A stretch of DNA of 64,000 nt from Lachnospiraceae bacterium XBB1006 (GTDB lineage: Bacteria; Bacillota; Clostridia; Lachnospirales; Lachnospiraceae). The stretch spans positions 117,591-181,590 of the forward strand of contig FOXT01000008.1 in NCBI GenBank assembly GCA_900115795.1. Direction: 5' to 3'. Below are positions 56,490 to 63,745 of the stretch, in pieces. A program made the translations under genes and the position numbers. Under the pieces are notes generated by a model. The model worked only from the letters and a program-made list of their open reading frames with translations. It made no database searches and was not told the DNA's origin. Numbering within the stretch: the first letter of the stretch is position 1; each line of letters starts with the position of its first letter.

Positions 56490-57329
56490 ATGAGAGTTGG
56501 AATATCAGCATGCTCAGATGGGCAATTCAAAGAATGGAAAAAACAGAATGAGGAATTAGGAATAATTCTATATAAACAGGGAATCGAGGCAGTGTTTGCA
56601 AAACATATCTACGCCAAGAAGGATTCCTTTAGTGGAACGGATAAGGAGCGCGCGGAGGATTTAATGCGCTTTTATCAGGATGATTCTATTGACGCCATAT
56701 ATGATATATCCGGTGGAGATTTAGCAAATGGGGTTTTAAAATATTTAGATTGGAATGTGATTGCAGGTGCCAATAAAACCTTTTGGGGATACAGTGATCT
56801 TACAACTGTAATCAATGCTATTTATACAAAGACGGGAAAATCTTCTGTTTTGTTCCAGATTAAGAACTTGGTTTATGCGAATGGTAAGCTTCAGAGAAAG
56901 CGATTTGCGGAGTTTATTTCAAAAAAGAATAAGGAATTGTTTGATGTTAATTATTCTTTCCTTCAGGGTGAACGAATGGAAGGAATTGTTGTAGGCGGAA
57001 ATATAAGATGCCTGCTAAAGCTTGCAGGAACAGAGTATTGGCCGAACATGGACGGTAAAATTCTTTTCTTGGAGGCATATGGCGGTGAGGTTAGCCAGAT
57101 AGCGGCGTTGTTTACACAACTTGAACAGATGGGAGTGTTTAAGCAGGTAGAGGGAATTATACTTGGAACATTTACAGCATATGAGAAGTCGGGAGCAACG
57201 CAAAGTGTATTTGATTTGTTGGCAGGCCATATTCCAGAGACATTGCCTGTGGCTAAGACTACTGAAATAGGACATGGCACAGACTCTAAAGCAATTGTTA
57301 TTGGATGCAATATGGAATTGAGGAACTAG
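56490..57329 (+). CDS. Peptidase S66 family protein (LD-carboxypeptidase/MccF-like)
   Basis: 279 residues, cytoplasmic. S66 marks: RVGISACSDG start, YDISGGDLANGVLKYLDW, then GYSDLTTVINAIYTKTGK with the nucleophile Ser of GYSD, GNIRCLLKLAGTEYWP, ILFLEAYGGEVSQIAALFTQ (Glu) and the C-terminal EIGHGTDSKAIVIG with catalytic His. LD-carboxypeptidases trim recycled peptidoglycan; MccF-type members give immunity to microcin C-like compounds. The neighbouring kinase-GNAT gene starts at the next base, so they are co-transcribed. Confidence 0.9.
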   Translation: MRVGISACSDGQFKEWKKQNEELGIILYKQGIEAVFAKHIYAKKDSFSGTDKERAEDLMRFYQDDSIDAIYDISGGDLANGVLKYLDWNVIAGANKTFWGYSDLTTVINAIYTKTGKSSVLFQIKNLVYANGKLQRKRFAEFISKKNKELFDVNYSFLQGERMEGIVVGGNIRCLLKLAGTEYWPNMDGKILFLEAYGGEVSQIAALFTQLEQMGVFKQVEGIILGTFTAYEKSGATQSVFDLLAGHIPETLPVAKTTEIGHGTDSKAIVIGCNMELRN

Positions 57330-58277
57330 ATGGACAGAAAAAAGATTATTATCATAGGTTGCCCTGGGAGTGGGAAAAGCACATTCGCAAGAAGACTTCA
57401 TGACGTAACGGGATTACCAATATACCACTTAGATAATTTATTCTGGAAAGCAGATAGAACTCACATATCCAGAGATGAATTTGATGCGCGTTTGAACGAG
57501 TATATGCAGGGAGAGCGTTGGATTATTGATGGGAACTATTCGAGAACTTATGAGATGAGAATCGCGGCATGTGACACTGTCATCTTCTTAGACTATGGGG
57601 AAGAAGTATGCATGCAAGGAATCACTAATCGGGTAGGAAAAGTTCGTGAAGATATGCCATGGATAGAAGATGAGTTGGATCCTGAATTAGTAGAAATGGT
57701 GCAGCAGTACGAAACACAGAATAAATCCGTACTGCAAGATCTTTTCCGAAAGTATCCGGAGAAAGAAGTAATAACCTTCTATAACCGTGATAAAGCAATG
57801 AAATGGCTGGTTAGTGAATATATGGTTATTCCGGTAGATGAAGACAATCTCATTGCTGCTGCACGTATACATTCCATATCATGGCAGGAATCCCGTCGTG
57901 CATTTTGCAACGAAGCATTTATCTTAAAGCATGATGTGGAACACCAGGCAGAATATATCCGTAATAAGATTGCTAATGGCGGGAAGTTCTACATGCTCTG
58001 CGGTAAGCAACCGATGGCTGTTGTATCCATCACAGACGGATTGATTGAAGACTTGTATGTGTTGCCTGAATTACAAAGGCAAGGTTATGGCACTGCATTA
58101 TTAGACTATGTAATCACCTTAATCTGTAGGGAAGGTATCACACCAACTCTCTGGATTCTAGAAAACAATTTCGGAGCAGAACGCTTATATCGCAGGAAAG
58201 GATTTGTGCCATCAGGCAAGCAGAATACTATAACCGGAAAGCTTTCGGAAATAGAGTTTCTGTACAAAGGACTTTAG
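57330..58277 (+). CDS. Fusion of P-loop kinase-like domain and GNAT acetyltransferase
   Basis: 315 residues. Residues 1-170 form a small P-loop NTPase of the adenylate-kinase/FlaR (topology modulation) type: Walker A GCPGSGKSTFARRL (Lys16), HLDNLFWKADRTHISRDEF, WIIDGNYSRTYEMRI, FLDYGEE. Residues 180-315 form a GNAT domain with the acetyl-CoA loop LPELQRQGYGTALLDYV and the terminal NNFGAERLYRRKGFVPSG. Both domains look intact. It starts directly after the S66 peptidase stop. GNAT and MccF-like S66 proteins both occur as self-immunity functions against nucleotide-peptide antibiotics; this link is only suggestive. Confidence 0.82.
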   Translation: MDRKKIIIIGCPGSGKSTFARRLHDVTGLPIYHLDNLFWKADRTHISRDEFDARLNEYMQGERWIIDGNYSRTYEMRIAACDTVIFLDYGEEVCMQGITNRVGKVREDMPWIEDELDPELVEMVQQYETQNKSVLQDLFRKYPEKEVITFYNRDKAMKWLVSEYMVIPVDEDNLIAAARIHSISWQESRRAFCNEAFILKHDVEHQAEYIRNKIANGGKFYMLCGKQPMAVVSITDGLIEDLYVLPELQRQGYGTALLDYVITLICREGITPTLWILENNFGAERLYRRKGFVPSGKQNTITGKLSEIEFLYKGL

Positions 58278-58312
58278 CTTAGATGTAGTTCAATATGTTA
58301 TTATTTGATTAT

Positions 58313-58409
58313 TTATCGCTTGCAAGCAATATATCGAGCGATAAAAACAAGCGATAAGCGATAAAAATAGTAAAACCATCTTGAATTGTAACGCAAATCG
58401 CGTTACAAT
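58313..58409. promoter_or_regulatory. Operator region of the RelBE-type module
   Basis: Perfect inverted repeat ATTGTAACGC-AAATC-GCGTTACAAT (58385-58409) lies 22 bp before the antitoxin start, a likely autoregulation site. Upstream, AGCGATA occurs three times (about 58337-58370) plus an inverted TATCGCT (about 58313). Confidence 0.7.
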
Positions 58410-58431
58410 AAATAAAAAGGAGTTGATAAGT

Positions 58432-58737
58432 ATGGAGAAAACAGCAACACTCAATTTACGAGTTAATCCTACAACGAAAAAATCAGCTGAGGATGTGCTT
58501 TCACGTCTTGGAATTCCTATGTCTACAGCTATTGATATGTATTTAAGACAGATTACGCTCACAGGTGGAATTCCTTTTAGAGTTACATTACCTCAGGCAC
58601 CGGATGCTATTAATGCGGATCTAATGACGACTGCAGAGATTCACACAAAATTACAGGAAGGCTTTGAGGATATTGAAGCTGGACGAGTACAGGATGCAAA
58701 GGCTGCATTTGCAGCTTTTAGAGAGAACCACAGATGA
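58432..58737 (+). CDS. RelB/DinJ-family antitoxin
   Basis: 101 residues from ATG 58432 (AAAAGGAGTTGATAAGT). The N-terminal ribbon-helix-helix reads KTATLNLRVNPTTKKSAEDV, then LGIPMSTAIDMYLRQI and GGIPFRVTLPQAPDAINAD, the normal RelB/DinJ order. The C-terminal helix binds the toxin. The stop overlaps the toxin start (ATGAGA). The antitoxin, alone or with toxin, should bind the palindrome at 58385-58409. Confidence 0.9.
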   Translation: MEKTATLNLRVNPTTKKSAEDVLSRLGIPMSTAIDMYLRQITLTGGIPFRVTLPQAPDAINADLMTTAEIHTKLQEGFEDIEAGRVQDAKAAFAAFRENHR

Positions 58738-59054
58738 GAGAATATCCTGTAAAAATTACGGAAAAAGCATTGGGTGATATGAATGGGATATATGACTATA
58801 TCGCAGTTAATTTGCAATCACCGGAAAATGCTATGGGGCAGTATAACAGAATAGCTGATTGTGTACTTGAACTTGGCTTCTTTCCAGAGAAATTCAGACT
58901 GGTAGATTTTGAACCGGAACGCTCACAAGGACTTAGGCGAATGCTGGTAGATAATTACTCGGTATTTTATGTATTCAAGGAAGAGGTTGTCACGGTAACT
59001 AGAGTATTATACAGTGCCTCTGATATTGAAAAGCGACTGAAAGAAGACTATTAA
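58734..59054 (+). CDS. RelE/ParE-superfamily toxin
   Basis: 106 residues starting inside the antitoxin stop. It opens YPVKITEKALGDMNGIYDYI and ends RRMLVDNYSVFYVFKEEVVT, VTRVLYSASDIEKRL, the typical RelE/ParE type II toxin pattern. RelE toxins cut mRNA at the ribosome and ParE toxins poison gyrase; the ArgArg-LeuVal-Tyr core favours neither clearly. Translation is coupled to the antitoxin. Confidence 0.88.
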   Translation: MREYPVKITEKALGDMNGIYDYIAVNLQSPENAMGQYNRIADCVLELGFFPEKFRLVDFEPERSQGLRRMLVDNYSVFYVFKEEVVTVTRVLYSASDIEKRLKEDY

Positions 59055-59200
59055 CTTCCGGTTGCAAAAAGTTATAAAAAGCAAAAAAATTGTTGGAATA
59101 AGCGTAAAACCACAACAACATATAGCTACAAAAGAAAATCAATTTCGCAAGATATTGATGCCTTTCTAGAGATGGAGTAGTAAAGTGGCAAAAATATATA

Positions 59201-59239
59201 TCCGCAAACCCTGTAATATCAAGGGCTTGCGGATTTTTT
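59201..59239 (+). terminator. Terminator after the toxin-antitoxin region
   Basis: TCCGCAAACCCTG pairs with CAAGGGCTTGCGGA, followed by T6. It ends the 59055-59300 stretch, in which no gene is seen. Confidence 0.75.
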
Positions 59240-59297
59240 ATGCTCTTTTGTGACACTTTTTTGATGTAAAAATGGTATCAAAAAGGTATCGTTTCTT

Positions 59298-59639
59298 ATG
59301 GCTTGTAGAAAAGAGGAACATGGATTGTGTCGGTATATTTTCGCGATTATGAGAATGCTGTCCATCGGAAAACAAAAAGAGGATTTTCTACTAAGCATGA
59401 TGCGCTTGAGTGGGAAAGTGAGTTTGTACATTTGAAATCCAGATGTAAATCGGATTCGTGTTCATGATCTCAGGCATAGCCACGTATCGTTATTAATCCA
59501 TATGGGGTTTTCAGCGGTTGCTATTGGAAAGCGTGTTGGACATAAGAGTGAGCGGATAACCTATTACTATGCTCATTTATTTCCGGGAGTGCAGAAGGAA
59601 ATCTCAGAGAGGTTGGACAAAGAAAAATATAAAGTGTAA
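59298..59639 (+). pseudogene. Tyrosine recombinase (integrase) with frameshift and central deletion
   Basis: After ATG 59298 a frameshift leads into KRGTWIVSVYFRDYENAVHR, RGFSTKHDALEWESEFVHLK, the N-terminal arm-binding domain of Tn916/phage-type integrases. At about 59447 the sequence jumps to RIRVHDLRHSHVSLLIHMGF and GKRVGHKSERITYYYAHLFP, the catalytic C-terminus with Arg-x2-His, His and tyrosine in the usual order. About 250 central residues including the first catalytic Arg are missing. It marks this region as a former integrative element. Confidence 0.85.
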
Positions 59640-59656
59640 ACATTTTGCAGGTGTTA

Positions 59657-59697
59657 TTGACATAGATGCTATATGAGTATATAATTTCGTATATACG
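59657..59697 (+). promoter_or_regulatory. Promoter and operator of the HTH gene at 59738
   Basis: TTGACA (59657-59662), 17-base spacer, TATAAT (59680-59685), then the palindrome CGTATATACG (59688-59697) at the transcription start. The same ten bases recur at 60124-60133. Confidence 0.8.
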
Positions 59698-59737
59698 GTG
59701 CAGGAACGATAAAGCGAAATGGAGCGAGGAGCAGAAA

Positions 59738-60070
59738 ATGACAATTAGTGAACGCATTTTTAAATTAATGGAAGAGCGGGAGATTACACAGATGGACTTT
59801 TCGAAAGCTACAGGAATAGCACAGAGTACTATTAGTGATTGGAAACGTAAGAAAACAAATCCGTCTGCAGATAAAATAATGATTATTTGCAATGTGTTAA
59901 AAGTGACTCCATATGAATTGTTGCAGGATACGGTTCAATCTGTGGAGGAGTTGGATTATCGAGTGGCTACAAAAGGCACAAAGGAATATGATCTTTTGCT
60001 TGAAATGGATAGCCTGAAGAAATCACAGAAAGAAAGATTGCTGGGGTATATAGCGGCTTTAAAACAATAG
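59738..60070 (+). CDS. XRE/Cro-type HTH repressor
   Basis: 110 residues from ATG 59738 (GAGGAGCAGAAA). HTH near 15-40: ITQMDFSKATGIAQSTISDW, then KKTNPSADKIMIICNVLKVT PYELL, as in phage and mobile-element repressors. The C-terminal helical part (EYDLLLEMDSLKKSQKERL) is probably for dimerisation. The CGTATATACG palindromes in its own promoter and before the next gene (60167) suggest it represses both. Confidence 0.88.
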   Translation: MTISERIFKLMEEREITQMDFSKATGIAQSTISDWKRKKTNPSADKIMIICNVLKVTPYELLQDTVQSVEELDYRVATKGTKEYDLLLEMDSLKKSQKERLLGYIAALKQ

Positions 60071-60123
60071 GTTTGATGGCGGTGCTTTATTCATTAAGCA
60101 TCGCTTAAACATATGTTAAAAAA

Positions 60124-60133
60124 CGTATATACG
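60124..60133. promoter_or_regulatory. Second copy of the CGTATATACG operator
   Basis: Exact CGTATATACG in the 96-bp gap between the HTH gene and the 364-residue gene, 34 bp before its start. Confidence 0.65.
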
Positions 60134-60166
60134 GCAAGATGACGTAAAGACGGAGGAGGAGACTAT

Positions 60167-61261
60167 ATGACAAGAGGAAGCGTCTATTTAAAGCCGAAGA
60201 AAGGCGAATGGATTGAAAGCATACAATTATTATACGATGTGGGTTTTGAGTTTCCTTATGGTAATGGATTAAAACTTATATCAGGATTCCTTAGAAAGCA
60301 ACTTGAGAGTAAGAAAAAACTGGATATATTGTTGAAATCATTATTTCAAGTTTGGGATAAAGATGGCTATATAGTAGGTGAAGATGACCAATTTTCTTTT
60401 TTACTAGGCTTCGATGATGTTCCTCAAATAGATGGAGTAGGGGATGATTATTCTTATATTATGAATTGTTCATCTGATAAGGGTAAAATATATGTAGCTG
60501 GGGAAGAATTCATTATTGATAAAAATGAAATGATTGTATTGTCCTTTTCTAGAGTGGTGATGAGAATACGCAGGCAGACAGGTAAAACAAATCTCCTTTT
60601 TAATGAAGATGAAGTGACAATTTATACCGAAGCTTTAGATTTTTACAACAGAATTTTTATAGGACAATATGATAATATTGTTTCAAGGTTGAGTTGGAGA
60701 TTGAACGATTCTACAACTTTACACGACAAAAGATATGTTTGCGAGCACATTCTTTTAGCAATAAGAGGAATTATTATGAGGGATACGGACCTTGATAGAT
60801 ATGGGTTCAGTGCTAGCCTGGGGATTTGGAGTGACCATACAGATATTCGTGCAATTAACTCATATGATATGCAGCAGGTTATGCGTTATAATTTGGCATA
60901 TGCCAAACATCCGGAAGGAGGATATTCAGTAGATTTTAACAAACCGCTTATAAATGGCAATTTACCGGTGATCAAATGTAGCTGTGAAAATGCTAAAGAT
61001 GCCTTCGTGGAGACGGTTACATGTACATCAAATCATTTGCAAATTTTGGATGATGCATTAATGATTTTTTATCATTTGCATAGCGTGAATATCAGAGAGT
61101 TGTTTGAGTATTATACAAACGATGAAATGGCGTTGGAATTAGCCGGATTAATTGAAAAGATATTATCAGGAATTAAGCCGGACAGACAGTTTGTGGAAGA
61201 AATCAAAAAAGTATGGAAAAAGGTAATATGCGCGGGAGGTGTTTTTAGTGAAGAAAAGTGA
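60167..61261 (+). CDS. Unrecognised 364-residue protein in an HTH-controlled unit
   Basis: I do not recognise a family. The protein is soluble (no membrane segment or signal), starts MTRGSVYLKPKKGEWIESIQ after GGAGGAGGAGACTAT, and has two halves: residues 1-150 mixed (LLYDVGFEFPYGNGLKLISG; a run of Asp/Gly at VPQIDGVGDDYSYI) and 150-364 largely helical (YVCEHILLAIRGIIMRDTDL, SLGIWSDHTDIRAINSYDMQ). The codon use looks genuine and the gene is intact. It overlaps the RhuM gene start by 14 bases. The context (own repressor, RhuM neighbour, toxin-antitoxin and integrase nearby) suggests a mobile-element or defence function, unproven. Confidence 0.7.
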   Translation: MTRGSVYLKPKKGEWIESIQLLYDVGFEFPYGNGLKLISGFLRKQLESKKKLDILLKSLFQVWDKDGYIVGEDDQFSFLLGFDDVPQIDGVGDDYSYIMNCSSDKGKIYVAGEEFIIDKNEMIVLSFSRVVMRIRRQTGKTNLLFNEDEVTIYTEALDFYNRIFIGQYDNIVSRLSWRLNDSTTLHDKRYVCEHILLAIRGIIMRDTDLDRYGFSASLGIWSDHTDIRAINSYDMQQVMRYNLAYAKHPEGGYSVDFNKPLINGNLPVIKCSCENAKDAFVETVTCTSNHLQILDDALMIFYHLHSVNIRELFEYYTNDEMALELAGLIEKILSGIKPDRQFVEEIKKVWKKVICAGGVFSEEK

Positions 61262-62185
61262 GATTATACTATTTGAAACGAAAGACAAGGAAGTAACGTT
61301 GTCAGTCCCGATGGATGGAGATACGGTGTGGCTTTCGCAAGCACAGATGACCGAATTATTTAATGTGGATCGAACAGTAATTACGAGACATGTAAATAAT
61401 ATTTTTAAGGAGAAGGAATTGATTCGAGAAAGCAATGTGCAAAAAATGCACATTGCAAATGCGAATAGACCAGTCCAGTTTTACGCATTAGATGTCATCA
61501 TATCTGTAGGCTACCGCGTAAAATCAAAACGGGGCATCGAATTTCGTCAGTGGGCAAGTAAAATCTTAAAGCAGTACATGATTGATGGCTATGCAATAAA
61601 TGAGAAACGCTTACATGCATTACAAAAGACAGTAGATATCCAAACACGAATGTTGGCAGATGCATTAAATGTCGAGGAAAAGGATATTTTAAAAGCTGTA
61701 AACCTGTATACGGATGCTTTGACGTTGTTGGATCAGTATGATCACCAAGCAATAGTTAAACCTGATGGGAAGGCTCCTGTATATAGGATTACTTATGATG
61801 ACTGTATGACGATGGTTTCTCATATGAGGGATTCTTTTGATACGGATGTCTTCGGTGTAGAAAAAGAAGTTGGAAAAGTGAATGGGATTATTTCTGCAAT
61901 ATACCAAAGTGTATTTGGCGAAGATGCCTACCCGACTATTGAAGAAAAGGCGGCTAACTTACTTTACTTTATGATCAAGGATCATCCGTTTGCAGATGGT
62001 TGCAAAAGAATCGCAGCTTCCTTGTTCCTGGAATTCTTGGAGAGAATCAAGCTTTGTTTAAAGATGGCAGTAAGCGTATTGGCGACGGTGAATTGGTAGC
62101 TATTACACTTATGATTGCGGAATCGAATCCGGACGAAAAGGATATCATGGTTAAGCTGGTGATGAATTTAATGGATATGAAATAG
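61248..62185 (+). pseudogene. RhuM-family protein with C-terminal Fic-like part, frameshifted
   Basis: GTG 61248 (GGGAGG eight bases upstream) starts MKKSEIILFETKDKEV. The RhuM part reads VWLSQAQMTELFNVDRTVIT, RHVNNIFKEKELIRESNVQK, ALDVIISVGYRVKSKRGIEF, RQWASKILKQYM. A C-terminal Fic/Doc-like motif HPFADGCKRIAASLFLEFL follows; normal RhuM-Fic proteins continue with an (L/I)F.DG.KRIGDGELVAI block, found here only in the +1 frame (62040-62185: LFKDGSKRIGDGELVAITLM). A one-base deletion near 62045 explains the shift. Fic-type HxFxxGN/GCKR is imperfect (GC for GN). RhuM proteins are mobile-element-borne; activity is uncertain. Confidence 0.8.
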
Positions 62186-62321
62186 AAAGACACGGGGAAA
62201 ATCCCCAAAAATAAACGATTTTGCAATGACAAGCAACCAGAGACAAGGATGAAATCCTTGAGATTACCTGCAGTTTTATTTTGTAGAAATAATGTTGTAC
62301 CCAATAAGAGAAGTGTATACG

Positions 62322-62352
62322 TTGACAAAGTATATAAGTTAATTTATACTTT
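62322..62352 (+). promoter_or_regulatory. Promoter with overlapping operator of the second HTH gene
   Basis: TTGACA (62322-62327), 17 bases, TATACT (62345-62350). The inverted repeat AAAGTATA (62327-62334) / TATACTTT (62345-62352) covers -35 to -10, a likely self-repression site for the HTH protein at 62386. Confidence 0.75.
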
Positions 62353-62385
62353 AATAAAGTACAAAAATGTATTGGAGACGATGAT

Positions 62386-62616
62386 ATGGATATTTCAGAT
62401 AGAATAAAGGATTTAAGAAAGAAAACGGGATTATCGCAAAGTAAGTTTTCTGTAAAATTTGGGATTCCTGTAAGAACTCTTCAGCAATGGGAGCAGGGAA
62501 TAAGCGCCCCTCCGGAGTATTTGGTTAGAATGATGGCGTATATTATGCTACTTGAGGAAAACGCGCAAATAAAAGATGAAGAATCTATAAGGGGGAAACA
62601 CGCAGATGGCAAATGA
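62386..62616 (+). CDS. Small HTH protein, first gene of the second Bro-N module
   Basis: 76 residues with an HTH of XRE type: ISDRIKDLRKKTGLSQSKFS, KFGIPVRTLQQWEQGISAPP. It probably represses its own promoter through the AAAGTATA/TATACTTT repeat. Its end overlaps the start of the Bro-N gene by 11 bases. The upstream Bro-N copy at 45140 has lost this HTH gene and sits behind an unrelated fragment. Confidence 0.85.
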   Translation: MDISDRIKDLRKKTGLSQSKFSVKFGIPVRTLQQWEQGISAPPEYLVRMMAYIMLLEENAQIKDEESIRGKHADGK

Positions 62617-63243
62617 TAAAGTTCAGTTATTTGAAGACCGGCCGATAAGGACAGCATGGGTAGAGGATGAGGAAGAATGGTATTTTTCAATTGTGGATGT
62701 AGTGCAGGCATTAACAGAAAGCGCGGATGGAAGAAAATATTGGAATAAATTAAAACAGAGACTTAAAGAAGAGGGCAGTCAGTTGGTGACAAATTGTCAC
62801 CAACTGAAAATGAGATCTCCGAAGGATGGAAAACGATATAATACTGATGTGGCAAACACAGAGCAATTGCTTCGCATTATCCAGTCGATTTCATCAAAGA
62901 AAGCGGAGCCGTTTAAAATGTGGCTGGCCCAGGTAGGTCGTGAACGAATAGAGGAGGTAATCGACCCGGAGTTGACTATAGAGAGGGCCCTTGAGACCTA
63001 TGCAAAAAAAGGTTATTCGCGAGAATGGATAAATCAGCGTCTGCAGGCAATTCAAGTAAGAAAAGAACTTACAGATGAGTGGGATAAGCGTGGCGTCAAG
63101 AAAGGCATAGAATATGCAATCCTGACAGATGAGATTACGAAAACCTGTAATTACGAATAAAAATGCAACCCAATTGCAAGATTTGGTTACAGGTCTCATT
63201 GAAACTATAAATGACAAAAGCGATGATCAAGAAGGGGAATGAA
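62606..63243 (+). pseudogene. Bro-N protein, second copy, with central deletion
   Basis: Residues 1-178 match the copy at 45140 closely (same FED.PIRTAWVEDEEEWYF start, same KGYSREWINQRLQAIQVRKE block). After ILTDEIT the frame hits a deletion: it reads KTCNYE and stops, while another frame gives KPVITNKNATQLQDLVTGLI, the C-terminal sequence of the first copy. Roughly 270 bases are missing. The two sides of the break in copy 1 read AAAGCCTG and AAAACCTG, and only one such site remains here, so the loss could be recombination at that short similarity. Confidence 0.8.
62779..62807. repeat. Intragenic inverted repeat in Bro-N gene, copy 2
   Basis: Arms TCAGTTGGTGACA and TGTCACCAACTGA around AAT. 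Compared with copy 1 (45322-45350), three bases of each arm differ, always with the matching change in the other arm. Confidence 0.9.
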
Positions 63244-63290
63244 TAAGCTAAGAAGGTGCTATTATTGCATAGAGAAGGATTGTTTTGATT

Positions 63291-63515
63291 ATGGATACAA
63301 GAGATAAAGAAGTTCTAAATATGCAATTGACTCTTATTCCGATTTTGGCCAAGGCATGGAATAGATCATATTCAGACTTATCAGAGATGTTTACAAAATA
63401 TGACGTGCCGGGATATATTGATGTCTGTTATGAAAAATACAATTCTACCGGGAATCAGGGAATTATCGATGATTTGAAAGAGTATATCGAGATGCAAGGC
63501 GGTTGTATAGAGTAA
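63291..63515 (+). CDS. DUF3791-like protein, intact copy
   Basis: 74 residues from ATG 63291 (AAGGA upstream): MDTRDKEVLNMQLTLIPILA, YSDLSEMFTKYDVPGYIDVC, NQGIIDDLKEYIEMQGG. DUF3791 proteins are short helical proteins found in toxin-antitoxin-like pairs with DUF3990 and similar partners. Here the partner is a Bro-N gene, broken in this copy; the other copy (46059) is truncated while its Bro-N gene is intact. Confidence 0.7.
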   Translation: MDTRDKEVLNMQLTLIPILAKAWNRSYSDLSEMFTKYDVPGYIDVCYEKYNSTGNQGIIDDLKEYIEMQGGCIE

Positions 63516-63711
63516 TCTTATAGTCGGAAAGTATTTGGCTGGATGCGTTAATGGAATAGCTGTTGCAGAATATGATTAAGGGTCGGGGGATATTGCTTTT
63601 GGGTACACTTTGGGTACAATAGAGTTTGAACGGTATGAATATACCGAAAAAGAGCTGTCGCACAAGATGAACCGCTCCCCGTCAAGTAGACAATCGAAAA
63701 ATATAAAATTT

Positions 63712-63745
63712 CTGCCATCAGATTTTGGTCTGGTGGCAGTTTTTA
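63712..63745 (+). terminator. Hairpin near the end of the IS3-family element
   Basis: CTGCCATCAGA pairs with TCTGGTGGCAG and is followed by T5. It lies about 40 bp inside a CCCCGTCAAGTAGAC-type sequence (63677-63691) that resembles IS3-family ends. Confidence 0.6.

Noticed and set aside
58313-58409. CRISPR-like repeats at the AGCGATA cluster
   Set aside because: Units are only seven bases and spacing is irregular; no cas genes nearby.
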